The translations under genes were made by a program, and so were the position numbers. A DNA stretch of 64,000 nucleotides, taken from assembly GCA_022605955.1 (NCBI GenBank), contig JAKCOZ010000012.1:27241956-27305955 (forward strand). The letters run 5' to 3'. The notes beneath the pieces are model-generated. The model worked only from the letters and a program-made list of their open reading frames with translations, had not been told where the DNA came from and did not search any database. Positions within the stretch are counted from its first letter, which is position 1. Each line of letters begins with the position of its first letter. The stretch comes from Rallus limicola (lineage: Eukaryota > Chordata > Aves > Gruiformes > Rallidae). This document shows positions 11,201 through 22,393 of the stretch, one piece after another.

Positions 11201-11690
11201 GGGAGGCTGTGCTGAGGGGGCTGAGGGGATCCAGTGCTTGGGGGATCCAGTGTGAGGGAGGCTGTGCTGGGGGAACCTGCCCTTGGGCAGCGGGTAGGGG
11301 TTGGGGGGAGGTCGTGCTGGGGAGAGTCTGTGCTTAGAGGGGAGCTGAGGGGATCCAGTACTGGGAGCTGAGGGGATCCAGTACTGGGGGGATCCAGCGC
11401 TGAGGGAGCCTGTGCTGCGGGGAACCTCCCCTGGCACAGCTGGGGGGAGTCTGTGCTGGGGGATCCAGCGCTGGGGGAGGCTGACCTGGATGGAGTCTGT
11501 CCCGAGGGAGGCTGTGCTACGGGGAGCCTGCCCTAGGGAGGGTGACGGGAGCCTGTCCTGAGGGTGCTGCAGGGGTGCTGTGCTGGGGTTGGTGGTGATA
11601 GTGGTGAGGGGATCCTGCCCTGAGGTGACCGAGGGGGTCCTGCCCCGGAGGGCTGAGGGCAGCCTGTCCCAGGCACGCTCTGGGTTTGGA
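11140..11690. repeat. Degenerate G-rich minisatellite
   Basis: Imperfect units built from GGGAGGCTGTGCTGGGG and GGGGATCCAGTGCTG recur over about 550 bp. The minus-strand frame (277 codons over 11860-11027) is Pro/Ser-rich with recurring WIPSAP-like pieces only because the DNA is repetitive, so I do not call a gene. Confidence 0.7.
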
Positions 11691-11729
11691 ATTACACAAG
11701 CACGGAGAACCGGGGGGTTGGAACTGAAC

Positions 11730-11785
11730 CAAGAAGTTGGAACTGGGTGATCTCTAAGGTACCTTCCGACCCAAAGTGTTCCGTG
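11730..11785 (+). mobile_element. Short CR1 3' remnant
   Basis: TTGGAACTGGGTGATCTCTAAGG, in two halves, is followed by a diverged CCTTCCGACCCAAAGTG. This is the CR1 terminal block without the final repeat. Confidence 0.55.
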
Positions 11786-12516
11786 CCCGAGGAGAGCCAG
11801 TCTCCCCCCCAGGAGAACCAGGCGGGCACCATGCCGCAGCGTCCCTGAGGCGAAGCACACTCCGGAGAGGCTGCTCCCACTGCTCCTCTCTGAAGCCAGT
11901 GTTTCCTTCCAGCGGGACCCCCCCCGGTCCCCTGGCTCTGTGACAGCCCCTGCACCACTTCAGGGGTGGCTGGGGGCTCAGGCGGGTGGAGGCCTCTGTC
12001 TACTCCGGCAGGCAGGGAGGCCAGGCCGGACTCCGGCCGCGTCTCGCCCACGTGGCATGGTGACAGGCCGGCGTGCGTGCCAACCCCAGTGACCAGGGCT
12101 GCTCGGGATCAGGTTCCAGGCGGCGCGAGCAGCTCCAAGGACAAACGAACAGGCAAGAAAGGAGTGCGTGACACGCAGCAGTCATAAGCCAGCTATTTCC
12201 ATTGTTTTCCGGCAGGCTTTGTACCTTCCCAAACGCACGTGGAAAGCCTCCCGCTGCTTAGAAATCCCAACCCGGAGGAGCAAAGTCCGCGGCAGTGGGC
12301 AGCCGGGGAAAAAGGCGGATAAACACACAACACCCTCTCCACACAAAGCCAGAGGGGCCGGGATGGGGGCCGTGGGGGTGAGTAGCTGTACCCACACCCC
12401 CGAACATGCCCCAGGTAGAAGGAGAGGCACACTTTTACACTGTCCTCTGGTTTGGGCCGTCCTATCATGTGTTTGACCGCTGTGGGGAAGCGGGTTTTTT
12501 TGGGCTGGGGTGTCTG

Positions 12517-12590
12517 AAAATAACTCCTTGGGGGGGAAATAACTCCTTGGGGAGAAAAAACTCCTTGGGAGGAATATAACTCTCTGAGGA
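12517..12590. repeat. Four-copy 18-20-bp tandem repeat
   Basis: Units built on AAATAACTCCTTGGGGAG start at about 12517, 12537, 12555 and 12573, with the last one most diverged. Confidence 0.7.
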
Positions 12591-15046
12591 AGCCACCGGC
12601 AGCTCGTCATTTTGCAAGGGCAGAACAGAGCCTGAGCCTTACCACACAGACCTGCTGTGCCGTACCTACGTGGGGGCTTCGAGGGGAGCAGGAAGGGTCC
12701 CGGTGCTTGGGCCTGCAGTGGAGGAGAGACGGCAGGAGACGTGCAGAGGGAAGGGTCAAGGGAAGGACAGGGCTTGCACAGAGCATGGCAGCGGGGTTTA
12801 TTTCTGGTGCCGCATGCACATCGTGCTGGTTCCTGTTTTCAAGCTGTACCGCTTGCTAGATCTGCTTGGTTCGCCCTGCCCTCCCCTCCCCAGCCCTCTG
12901 CAAATGTCACAAGGATGGGGCTGTGGTGGGAGAGCGGTCTCAGCGGCGGGAGGATGTTTGGAGGAGGGATCTGAAGGTGAGGGCTACCTGGGAGTCAAGG
13001 TCGGGTGGGTCATTCCGTGGGTGAGAAACTCTCCAAAGCAGCGTGAAAATGATAAAATCAGGGAAGGCATGGAAGGGCAGGGTGCGGGAGGTGGTGGTAC
13101 CCGACTCTGAAGTGATGTCTGCCCAGATAGCAGAGCGAAACAGGCGTGTGCCAGGCCGGAATGGGATGGTAAGGGAGGAGATCCCAGGGCTCCTGCTGTG
13201 ACATTGCCAAATCAAAGTCAAGGGCTTGGCTGCAAGAGCAAGGGGTGAATCAGAGAAGGAATCTGTATGATTAAGCAGCAGCTGAGTGCCAGCAGCAAAG
13301 AGCTGTCAAGGATAATAGCAGCTCTGTGCGTAGAGGACAGTGGGTTTATTTGCCACGATAGAAAGGATCTGAAAGGGAATATAAGAAGCTCGAAGTGTGA
13401 GTTGGCAGCAGGAGGACTTGGGAAGGGTGCCAGGAAAAGCGCCACGGGCACGAGGCTGAAGCGAGAAGGGAATACGGAGCGTGGGGGCAGCCTCAGCGGT
13501 CCGGACCAGGCACCGAGGGTGAGAGAGCATGGGCAGCCTGCTAGCAGGATGTGAGCTGGGGAGGAGATGACCAAGCAACAGCCCAAACCCCCAGGAGATG
13601 AGTGCAGAAGGGTTCAAGGTTTCACTCTTTATCTTGAAGGCACTCAAGGGCCTGGGCTCAGCAAATCTAAAAGATCACCTAATGCTCCGGGACGATGACG
13701 GTGACAGTGACGATGGTGGCACGTCTGATGGCTCCTTGGGCCAAACAGAGCTTTTGCCATAAGGGTGAGGTTCACTTGTGCAGGGCTCAGCAGTTTCCCA
13801 GGGGCCTGCTAGGAAATTCCCACGGGAACCCAGGAATCTTTCCCCTTCCTCCCATCCACAAGCTGAGCAATCTGCTTTTGCCTGATTTAAACACACAGGT
13901 TTGCTGGGAGGAAAACCTTTACACTGTGTGCTTAAAAAAAAAAAAATCTCCCCCCCAAAAAAAAGATGCTGCCAGAATAGAAAGGGCACACAGACACCCC
14001 TCCCCTCCATTGAAAGAGAGAGACTGGAGGGAACAAGACAGATGTTACTTACAGTCTGTGAGGTGCTGGGAGAATCATCAGGCGGCGGTGAAGGAACTGT
14101 GGAGTCACTGGGAAACAGGAAAGGATAAAGAGAAAATAAACAAATGGAGGAAGCCTGGATGGGCAGAGGATGGAGCATTCCGAGGAGGGTGCTGAGGCTG
14201 ACTCGGATCTAGGAGGTGAGATCAGTATGTATACATCACTCCAGCATGCAAAGCCAACACATCGATCTCCCAGCCTAGAAAAAAGGAGTCAGGATTATCC
14301 ATGGGGATGAGGAATACAGAGGAGACTCTGGGTTTGCCAGCCCTGAGATTGCATGATGATTCCTACTGGTGAAACAGTTCTGGAGCTCTTCTCAGGCTCC
14401 TCTCCGTCTCCTGGCGCTATGGGCCCCCCAGGTGACAGTGTGTAATACTCATGGTGGGCCAACTACTCCTTCCTCCACGTTAGTACCTCATGATTTCAGT
14501 TGCAGTGGAACCTCCTGGCACATCCCCATAGGAAAACATGAATGTCACATCTCCATGGCCTGGCTGGACCATTTAAATTCATCTCCCACAAAGAGGTAAC
14601 ACCATGTGTACACTGATCACACACTGTTGCCACAACCTTCTGGTTGAAATACAGCCTTGTCCCTGCACTGTCCTGTGTGTAAACGGGGTGAAAAGCTGGT
14701 AAGGTTGTTCTTGCTCTGCTTTAGGACCGGTTTACTCTTACCCTCATCAGTTAAACCCACTGGCTGCACGGGGGGCAAGGCCAAGACCCCATCCAAATGT
14801 CACCCAAAATACAGGTGGTATTTACCGAAGCGCAAAAATGGGGATCAGGGGATCTAAAGTTGGGGGGAGATGGCAGCCAGGTGAGTTTGACTCGATTCCA
14901 CTCCCTTTGCTCCGTTACGATCAGCCGCTCTGCTGAGAGCTCGTGTGTCGTGGTGAGCATCACCACTGCCACACAGGTTGGTTTGCAGGAGAAATCAGCA
15001 GAGGTTAGAGGGCGGTTGGTTCAGTTCTCCTGTAGCACATGAGAAG

Positions 15047-15262
15047 AACATGATGACCTTTGTGGAAGAACTTCTTCCCAGTGAGGGTGAGGGTGCCCTG
15101 GGCCAGGCTGCCCAGGGGGTGTGGAGTCTCCTTCTCTGGAGAGATTCCAGCCCCGTCTGGACACCGCCCTGTGTGCCCTGTCCTAGGGACCCTGCTTTGG
15201 CAGGGGGTTGGACCCCATGGGCTCTGGAGGGCCCTGCCAACTCCTACGATTCCATGATTCCC
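15047..15262 (+). mobile_element. CR1 LINE 3' fragment
   Basis: Forward copy from GAACTTCTTCCCAGTGAGG to CCTACGATTCCATGATTC. It is nearly the reverse complement of the copies at 1058 and 28268. Confidence 0.9.
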
Positions 15263-15787
15263 TGACCTGCTCAGCACCACAGTTCACTGTATTAATTTAG
15301 CTCTGTCAGCGAGTCACGATTTACATCATCAGTTTGCTGCTGGTAATTATCCTAAACTGTTTAAGAAAGGAAAATTCAGATAAAATACTTGATAACCTCT
15401 CGGTTTCGTTGTCATTTCTTCTGAAAGAAAGCCTCTGGGGGGTCTGGGAGCTGGGGCAGTGGCTGCAGTATGTCAGTGGTGCACAGAGATGGTCATAGTT
15501 CCTGCTACAGGCTTGGGCTGCGGCAAGGCAGTGACGTGCCCTTTGCGAGGCTCCAGGAGAGGCTGGGCCTGTGGAGTGACCTTGGGTCTGATTGCTGCAC
15601 TGGTGGGGTTCATGGCAGGTGAATGTCCAGCCCTTCAGCGGGGCTTGGCACTGATGGTGGTAGTCACAGGAGCCTAGCAGCTCCACTCTTGGAGAAGAGG
15701 TCGGCAGTCCAGAGGCAGAGACACGTCATGATGCTGAGTCCAGCATGTCCTCCTTGCCCAGGCAGGACAGAGGGTGAACTCACCTCG

Positions 15788-16309
15788 TGTGCTCAGCACT
15801 GGTGAGGCTGCACCTCGAGTGCTGGGTCCAGTTCTGGGCTCCTCACCATCAGAAGGACATTGGGGTCCTGGAGCCAGTCCAGAGAAGGGCAACCAGGCTG
15901 GGGAAGGGGCTGGAGGGCAAATCCTCTGAGGAGCAGCTGAGGGAGCTGGGGGTGTTGAGCCTGGAGAAGAGGAGGCTGAGGGGAGACCTTCTCCCCACCT
16001 ACCCTGCCCTGCCAGGAGGGTGCAGAGAGGTGGGCGCTGGTCTCTCCAGCCAGGGGACAGGAGCTGGGACAAGGGGCAATGGGCTCAAGCTGGGCCAGGG
16101 CAGGCTCAGCTCAGCTGGGAGGGCAAAGTTCTTCCCTGGCAGAGTTGTGGGGCTGTGGCACAGGCTGCCCAGGGAGGGGCTGAGTCCCCATCCCTGGGTG
16201 TGTTGAACAGAGGGGAGATGAGGTGCTCAGGGATCTGGTTTAGCTTAGGATGGGAATGGTTGGACTTGATGAGCTTCAAGGGCTTTTCCAACCTGGGGAT
16301 TCTGATTTG
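15788..16309 (+). mobile_element. CR1 LINE 3' fragment, about 520 bp
   Basis: Forward copy from CTGCACCTCGAGTGCTGG through GAGGAGCAGCTGAGGGAG to CTTTTCCAACCTGGGGATTC. It is almost identical, in inverse orientation, to copies at 44225 and 58276, which suggests one fairly young subfamily. Confidence 0.93.
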
Positions 16310-17850
16310 TGAAGGGGGTGATGGTGAGCTGGGACAGCATTTCCCTTTCACCCTGGTGACACGAAGGGAACAGGTGTGTTTTCTTCCTGTTTAGATAACA
16401 CCACAGCTTCACACCCACCTCTGGCCAGCTGCAGCCACAGGCTTCAGGCCACATCCCCACACCGTGCGGATAGAACGTGCCCGGTACACAGAGGCTCCCG
16501 TGCTGTGCAGGGCTGGCTGCACTCAGCCTGGGCTGGCTGCGGGGCGGAGGGCTCAGAGGAGATGTGGCCACAGCCTCTGCTCTGACTGTGAGGCTGCCCA
16601 GGTACGAAATTGCTCCCCAGGGGATCCTGAACAGCGAGGCACAGCCTACATCCCATTGGTACAGCCGCGATGCTGAACCTCACTGGGAAGTGGGGCTGGA
16701 ACTGGGGTTCCAGCAGAGTGATGAAGAGGGGGTGCCACGCTTTCAGCATCCATCCTAAAGCTTGTGGCTTAAACCCAAGGGCATTCACAGCTTGTTCAGC
16801 ACCCACATCATACCTTGCAGGGACATTCACAACACTTAACTCACAGTTTATTCCCAAGGCTGTGCATAAAGGTGGATTTATTCCCAGCAGTCGTGGCAGG
16901 AGCTTTAGTGATCCTCAAGTCCATCGCAGGAACAGCCTCATTGCAAAAGGGTTTTCCTTCCACGCTGGGCCAGCAAACAGCCACCGAGTCTCCAGCTGCA
17001 GCAGGAAGAGCAGCCGGCTCCGAGCACGGGGCTGTCACAGGGCATCCATCTGTCACATCCTCAGCCCCAGGGAAGCCACCAAGAAGACCAAACCGTGCAT
17101 CCCGCAGCTCCTTTCGCAGTCAGTGTTTTTCTTCCTTTCCAAGTACAAATTTACACAGCAACATGAGCTTCCTGCCCTTTACCTGCCGGCCTTTCTTTCC
17201 AAATGGGAGACAAAAGGCTGTGGTTTCACTCAGCAAGGTGTGCAGAAAGCCCTCACCAGCCAAGCATGAATGGCATCTCACTGGCACCCAGGGTGCCCCC
17301 CCTCACCATCGCTCCACAGCAGTGAACAGCACGAGCCCCCTTTCTAGGCTCCAAGTCAGACATGGCTCAAAGACCCCACGACTTTGGTGTTTTACTGGCT
17401 GAGCTGGGATCAGTGCCTGCAGAACAAAAGTTCTCCCAAGCTGCTGCTTGCTCCTTGCCCAACATCCCTTCACAGGGCCTTAGCTGGTCCTGCAGTAGCT
17501 ACTCAGTACCTTAAAATGCAGTCCCACAAAGGGAGGATCAGTGCTTCCCGCTGGGAATACTGTCCCATTCCCCACCCTGGGATTAAAGGCACAACCAGTG
17601 CTTGGGGAGCGGTCACGTCTGGAGGCCCCATGGCAGCCGAGGTCAGTCGGCAGTACCTGGTGCTCTGGGAACGTGTGATAAGAGCCAGTCCCTGCCTGAA
17701 AGAATGCAGCCCCCACTCAGGCTTACTGGCCATGCTGGGTGGTTCTCCAGAGCTGCCCCGCTCCTGGAAAGACCAGTTGGGTTATCAGTGGTGCCGAAGG
17801 GTGGAGGCCTTGTTTTAGAGCCACGCTCTGCCTGCTGTTTGTTTTACACA

Positions 17851-18098
17851 AGATTCATAGAATCCCAGACTGGTCTGGGTTGGAAGGGACCCCAAGGGTC
17901 ACAGAGCTCCAACCCCCTGCCACAGGCAGGGACACCAACCTCCAGGCCTGGAGCTACACAAGGTTGCCCAGGGCCCCAGCCAACCTGGCCTTCAACACCC
18001 CCAGGGACGGGGCACCCACCCCCTCTCTGGGCAGCCCCTTCCAGCCCCTCACCACTCTCTCTGCAAAGAACTTCCCCCTAAGATCTCATCTAAACCTT
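17851..18098 (-). mobile_element. CR1 LINE 3' fragment
   Basis: Reverse copy starting TTCATAGAATCCCAGACTGG, then CAACCCCCTGCCACAGGCAG and GGTTGCCCAGGGCCCCAGC. It belongs to the same subfamily as 18945, 22266, 26814 and 36436. Confidence 0.92.
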
Positions 18099-18944
18099 AA
18101 GAGGGTCTAAGAGGACCCTCAGCCAAAAAAGCCTGACTTCTGCAAGGTGTCAGGGGAGGATTTCTCTTCCTCCCCTTCTGCATTCCGGGCAGGACAGGAC
18201 AGGAAATCCCGAACCCTGCAGCACAGGGGATGCTGTCTGCATCTGCAAATCCAGAACAACCTTTCCCCCATCACAAGAAGAGAGTTTCTGGTGGGTAGGA
18301 GCCCAGTCCTTGACCCTTGGGAGCCCCACATTCAGTTTCTATTCCTCAGACACCCTGGGCAAGTGACTTGGCTCCTTTCTTTTGCAACTCCTCAGCTGTC
18401 AAACCCCACCACTGCTGTGCCTGGGCGTGTTGGAGGCATTAAGGCAGAGGAGGAGGCAAGGCTGCCTGGGGCAGGCGGTGGGACATACGTGAGTGCTGTG
18501 CTTGCTCACCGCTGGGCACACGTAACCACACAGGATTTCACAATGCCAGAGGCCTCAGGGCAGGAAGCAGGACCGGCGCTGGAAGTGACTAAGCCCAGGA
18601 CTGGGGATGGGTGAGAGTCTGGTCAGGGCAGGCTGGTGTCGCCTGCCCGGGACATCCTGGCAGTGGGTGACCTTGCGGTGGCATCTGGACCTTTTTGTTT
18701 GCTGGCTGGGACAGCAGTGGCTTTTGTCTCTGAATACAAGCCTGCCTGTGGACATGCAGCCTTGTGAGCAGACAAGGTGTAGCTCTCAGCACCCCAAGCA
18801 CGCCGGCAGCACACCCCTCACTGCCATCTTTACCCACATCTAGGGGACATCCCTTGTCTTCTGCTGGCAGCTCCAAGCAGTTGCCTGCATGGTGCCCGCT
18901 GTGTCCAAAGGGGTCAGCTTCAGCACGGGTTACCCAGAGCTCTT

Positions 18945-19244
18945 TAAAGGGGCAGAGCCTGGCAGGACAAGGGGGATGGAGTGAAGCTGGAGGAGGGAAG
19001 GGTTAGAGGAGAGATTGGGGGGAAGTTCTTTGCAGAGAGAGTGGTGAGGGGCTGGAAGGGGCTGCCCAGAGAGGGGGTGGGTGCCCCGTCCCTGGGGGTG
19101 TCCAAGGCCAGGTTGGCTGGGGCCCTGGGCAACCTTGTGTAGCTCCAGGCCTGGAGGTTGGTGTCCCTGCCTGTGGCAGGGGGTTGGAGCTCTGTGACCC
19201 TTGGGGTCCCTCCCAACCCAGACCAGGCTGGGATTTGATGATTC
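18945..19244 (+). mobile_element. CR1 LINE 3' fragment
   Basis: Forward copy from GCAGAGCCTGGCAGGACAAG to CCAGGCTGGGATTTGATGAT. It lies under 1 kb from the oppositely oriented relative at 17851. Confidence 0.92.
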
Positions 19245-19734
19245 TCCTGGCTCCCCAGTGCAGTGCTGGCTGGATACAGACCACAGGGAGAGCTGCTCCC
19301 AACAGCTCTGCCAAACTTTGCCCCCCGAGAAGGGAGTTCATCCCGCAGAGATAAACCGCTGCCCTTTCGACCCCTGTTCCAGGAACTGGCTGTCACAGTC
19401 CTCACCAGACCACGTCTGCATGGGCTGTAATTCTGTGAGGTGCCAGATTGCTGGTACAACACACCAGGACCCTTCTGGTGCTCCATGTTCCCCTGCACAG
19501 TGTGTGTTCCTGCTGCCTGTGAGCAGCAGTGTGCCCAGAGCTGCTGCTCTGCTTCATTGAAGGATGGCAATGGCCACCATTTACCTATTCCCTCTCAAAA
19601 CTCCTTTTAAGAGAAGTTTAAAAATTGCCTCACTCAATCCTTCCTGCATCATGCCTTCCTGGGTGAGGGGAAGAGACCGGCCATGCTAGCAACGGGGCAC
19701 GGGTGTGTTGGAAAATTGCTGATACAGGGAGAGG

Positions 19735-19792
19735 TGTAAGTGGGGTTGGACTCAATCTCCAGAGGTCCCTTCCAACCCCTATATTAATAATC
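19735..19792 (+). mobile_element. Short CR1 3' remnant
   Basis: The terminal block GGGTTGGACTCAATCTCC, AGAGGTCCCTTCCAACCCC is present, with no upstream CR1 sequence. Confidence 0.65.
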
Positions 19793-20190
19793 ACAAGTTA
19801 CTTACCCAGGGCTTTTTTTCCTTCTCAGACCATGCACAAGGGGATCAGCAGAGTGATTCCCATTCCACAGTGAAGCAGGCAGAGCTGGGAGAGGATCCGG
19901 ATCCTTGGATCCTTCTGCTGCATTAGTGCTTCCTTGCCTCCTGATAAGCGTAGGATGGGGAACAGACTGGGTGTTAGTGGGTGCCAGAGGCAATTAGCCA
20001 TGCAGGGCGCTTCCCTGAACGTGTTTTCAGATGTTAAAGCATCCCAGTTCTCCTGGACAGGGATGAGGAAACGGCCCCATCCCTGATTTCCTGCAAACCA
20101 GTGTTCCCCAGCTGCGTGCATCAGCAATGGGACAAGTAAAGGCAGCTCTGGTCCCTCATTTCCAGGGAAGCCTGTCGTGTTACAGGGTTA

Positions 20191-20211
20191 ACACGCTCCT
20201 CCAGAGCGTGT
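20191..20211. repeat. Perfect 8-bp inverted repeat with 5-nt loop
   Basis: ACACGCTC and GAGCGTGT are separated by CTCCA. No terminator-like tail or gene context gives it a role. Confidence 0.5.
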
Positions 20212-21185
20212 CAGGCAACCGGCGTGGCTGCTCCAGCACCAACCAGCCCCAGAAGGAAATTCAAACCAGCACAGATTGATGAGAGAAGGCCCTTTTTTGG
20301 CACTGGGTGAGGATTTCCTGGCTGACTGCTACCACCACAGCGCAGCTCGGGCTATTTTACGCTAGCAAAGGGAAATCCCAGCAGCTTTAAAGCACCAGCT
20401 TCTAAAAATAACCTTAAAGAGCCGGCCTGAAAGCAATAAAACCAAGAAAGAAACCCTGGTTGCCTTTGCTTGCTGGCTTTTTGGAAAGCAGGAACGTGAA
20501 ATTCACCCCCTGAGCTGATTTCAGAATGACAGGCCCTGAGAGGTGAGGTGACAATGTCACAATGCCTGGGTGGCATTGTGGGGGATGGTGGCTGGAGCAT
20601 CTTCTCCCTGCCTGGCATGGTCCCCACTGCGGTCCTGTCCTCGGGAAACAGCGACAAGGATGAGGTAATGAGGCCACTCTCCATCACCTTGGGATGTGAG
20701 GACAGGCAGGGAGAGGGCTGACAGATCACAGACAGTCTTGAGGATGATGAGGACACTCCAGATCCCTTCCTCACTGGGTTTCCTGACGGATACCCCCACG
20801 CTGAGGTTCCCCTGGAGATCTGACTCTCCCCTTCCTCTGCATCCAGGCAGATTCAGAGGCTTCCCTGGCTCCCAGCTCCCTGCACTCAGCCCTGGCTGAA
20901 CTGACACACTAACTAGATCTTTTCTTCTGAGCTAAATCAACGTACTCCAGGTGAGCTCCAAGCAGGGCATGGCCCAGGTAAAGGAGCTGGGTTCCAGGAG
21001 GAGATTGGTGGAACCAGCCCCGTTCCCACAGCGGCAGCCATCGGTCTGCGTGCCCTTGGGAGGAGGTGTGATGAGTTAGGTCTCAGCCAGCAGTGAGCCC
21101 AGCTCAGGGAGTCCTGTCTGGAGCAGAGCAGGGATGCAGGTGGAGATAAGTGGATGCTCAGGGTGAGCAGTCAGGAAGAAAGTCA

Positions 21186-21562
21186 GGCCCCACCTGGAGT
21201 GTTGTGTCCAGTGCTGGGCTCCCTGGGATAAAACAGCCAGGGATCTCCTGGAGAGAGTCCAGAGGAGGCTCTGGAGATGCTGAAGGGCCTGGAGCATCTC
21301 CCCTGTGAGGAAAGGCTGAGGGAGCTGGGGCTGTTCAGCCTGGAGAGAAGCAGCCTGAGAGGGGATCTGATCACTGGGGATCAATAGCTGAAGGGTGGGA
21401 CACAGGGGGACATGGGCAGCCTCTGCTCAGTGTCTGTGGGGACAGGACAAGGGGCGATGGGCTCAAGTTGGAGCACAGGGAGTTCCCCCCAATGTGGGGA
21501 AGAACTTCTTCCCAGTGAGGAGGAGCTCTAGAGGTCCCTTCCAAACCCTTCAGCTCTGTGAT
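21186..21562 (+). mobile_element. CR1 LINE 3' fragment with internal deletion
   Basis: Forward copy from CCCCACCTGGAGTGTTGTG to AGAGGTCCCTTCCAAACCC. It jumps from TTCTTCCCAGTGAGG directly to the terminal block, so about 150 bp of the usual tail is missing. Confidence 0.9.
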
Positions 21563-22265
21563 TTGAAGCATGAATTAGTGGTGCTTCTGGAAAGGTTCTG
21601 GCCTTGGCTTTTCTATTTCTGGGGTGATTTACAGGATGGTGGGGGGGTGGGAGAGAGAGAAACAAAGACAATCAACCAAAACAAAGCAGATTGGCTCTGA
21701 TGACATGAAGCATCTCCCTGTGACATGGGTGCTGGATACCCAGCCTCACCAACCTGCAGTTGGTAAATCCCTCATCACCACACTGCACTCCCACAGGCAG
21801 GGATGTGGCAGGTGAGCTGGAAGGGGGAAAAGCCCCTAAAAACCCTGGAGGGTGCTGGGAGCAAAGAGCAGAAGGTGGGTGTGTGCAAAGATTCCCACCC
21901 AGAGCACAGGGCTGTCATAAAGCAATAAAGCACTAAGCCCTCACCTGGCGCTCTGCTCTTCATCCCCCCCCCCTCCCACACAGGCTCCATCACCACATTG
22001 AGAAGCTTCTGGCACGAGAGGGCTCAGGAGTTGGCGGGGGGATGGGACACAGCCCCATCGACCCCATCCTGCAGCCCCTCAGCCCCACTGATGGCTGCGG
22101 TGAGTGGAAGGACCAGTCTGGGTTCAGTGACAGCAGCAGGGCTTTGTCCAGGTAGGCTGGCTACAATTAGGCTTAATTAGCTTTTAAATCCAGGCTAAAA
22201 GGTGGGATTTTTCAGAAGCCCCCCCCCCCCAAAAACTAAATAAACCCCACAATCGCTTCACAGCA

Positions 22266-22393
22266 GATGGGGCCCTGGGCAACCTTGTGTAGCTCCAGGC
22301 CTGGAGGTTGGTGTCCCTGCCTGTGTCAGGGGGTTGGAGCTCTGTGACCCTTGGGGTCCCTTCTAACCCAGACCAGGCTGGGATTCTAGGAAA
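22266..22393 (+). mobile_element. CR1 LINE 3' terminal fragment
   Basis: Forward terminal segment with GGGCCCTGGGCAACCTTG, GGGGTTGGAGCTCTGTGACC and GGCTGGGATTCTAGG. Confidence 0.88.

Noticed and set aside
11027..11860. 277-codon Pro/Ser-rich minus-strand frame
   Set aside because: Explained by the degenerate minisatellite; repeated peptide pieces follow the DNA repeats.
16670..17402. Overlapping 199- and 195-codon plus-strand frames
   Set aside because: Two frames open over the same DNA with low-complexity Ser/Arg content and no family match; coding is unlikely.
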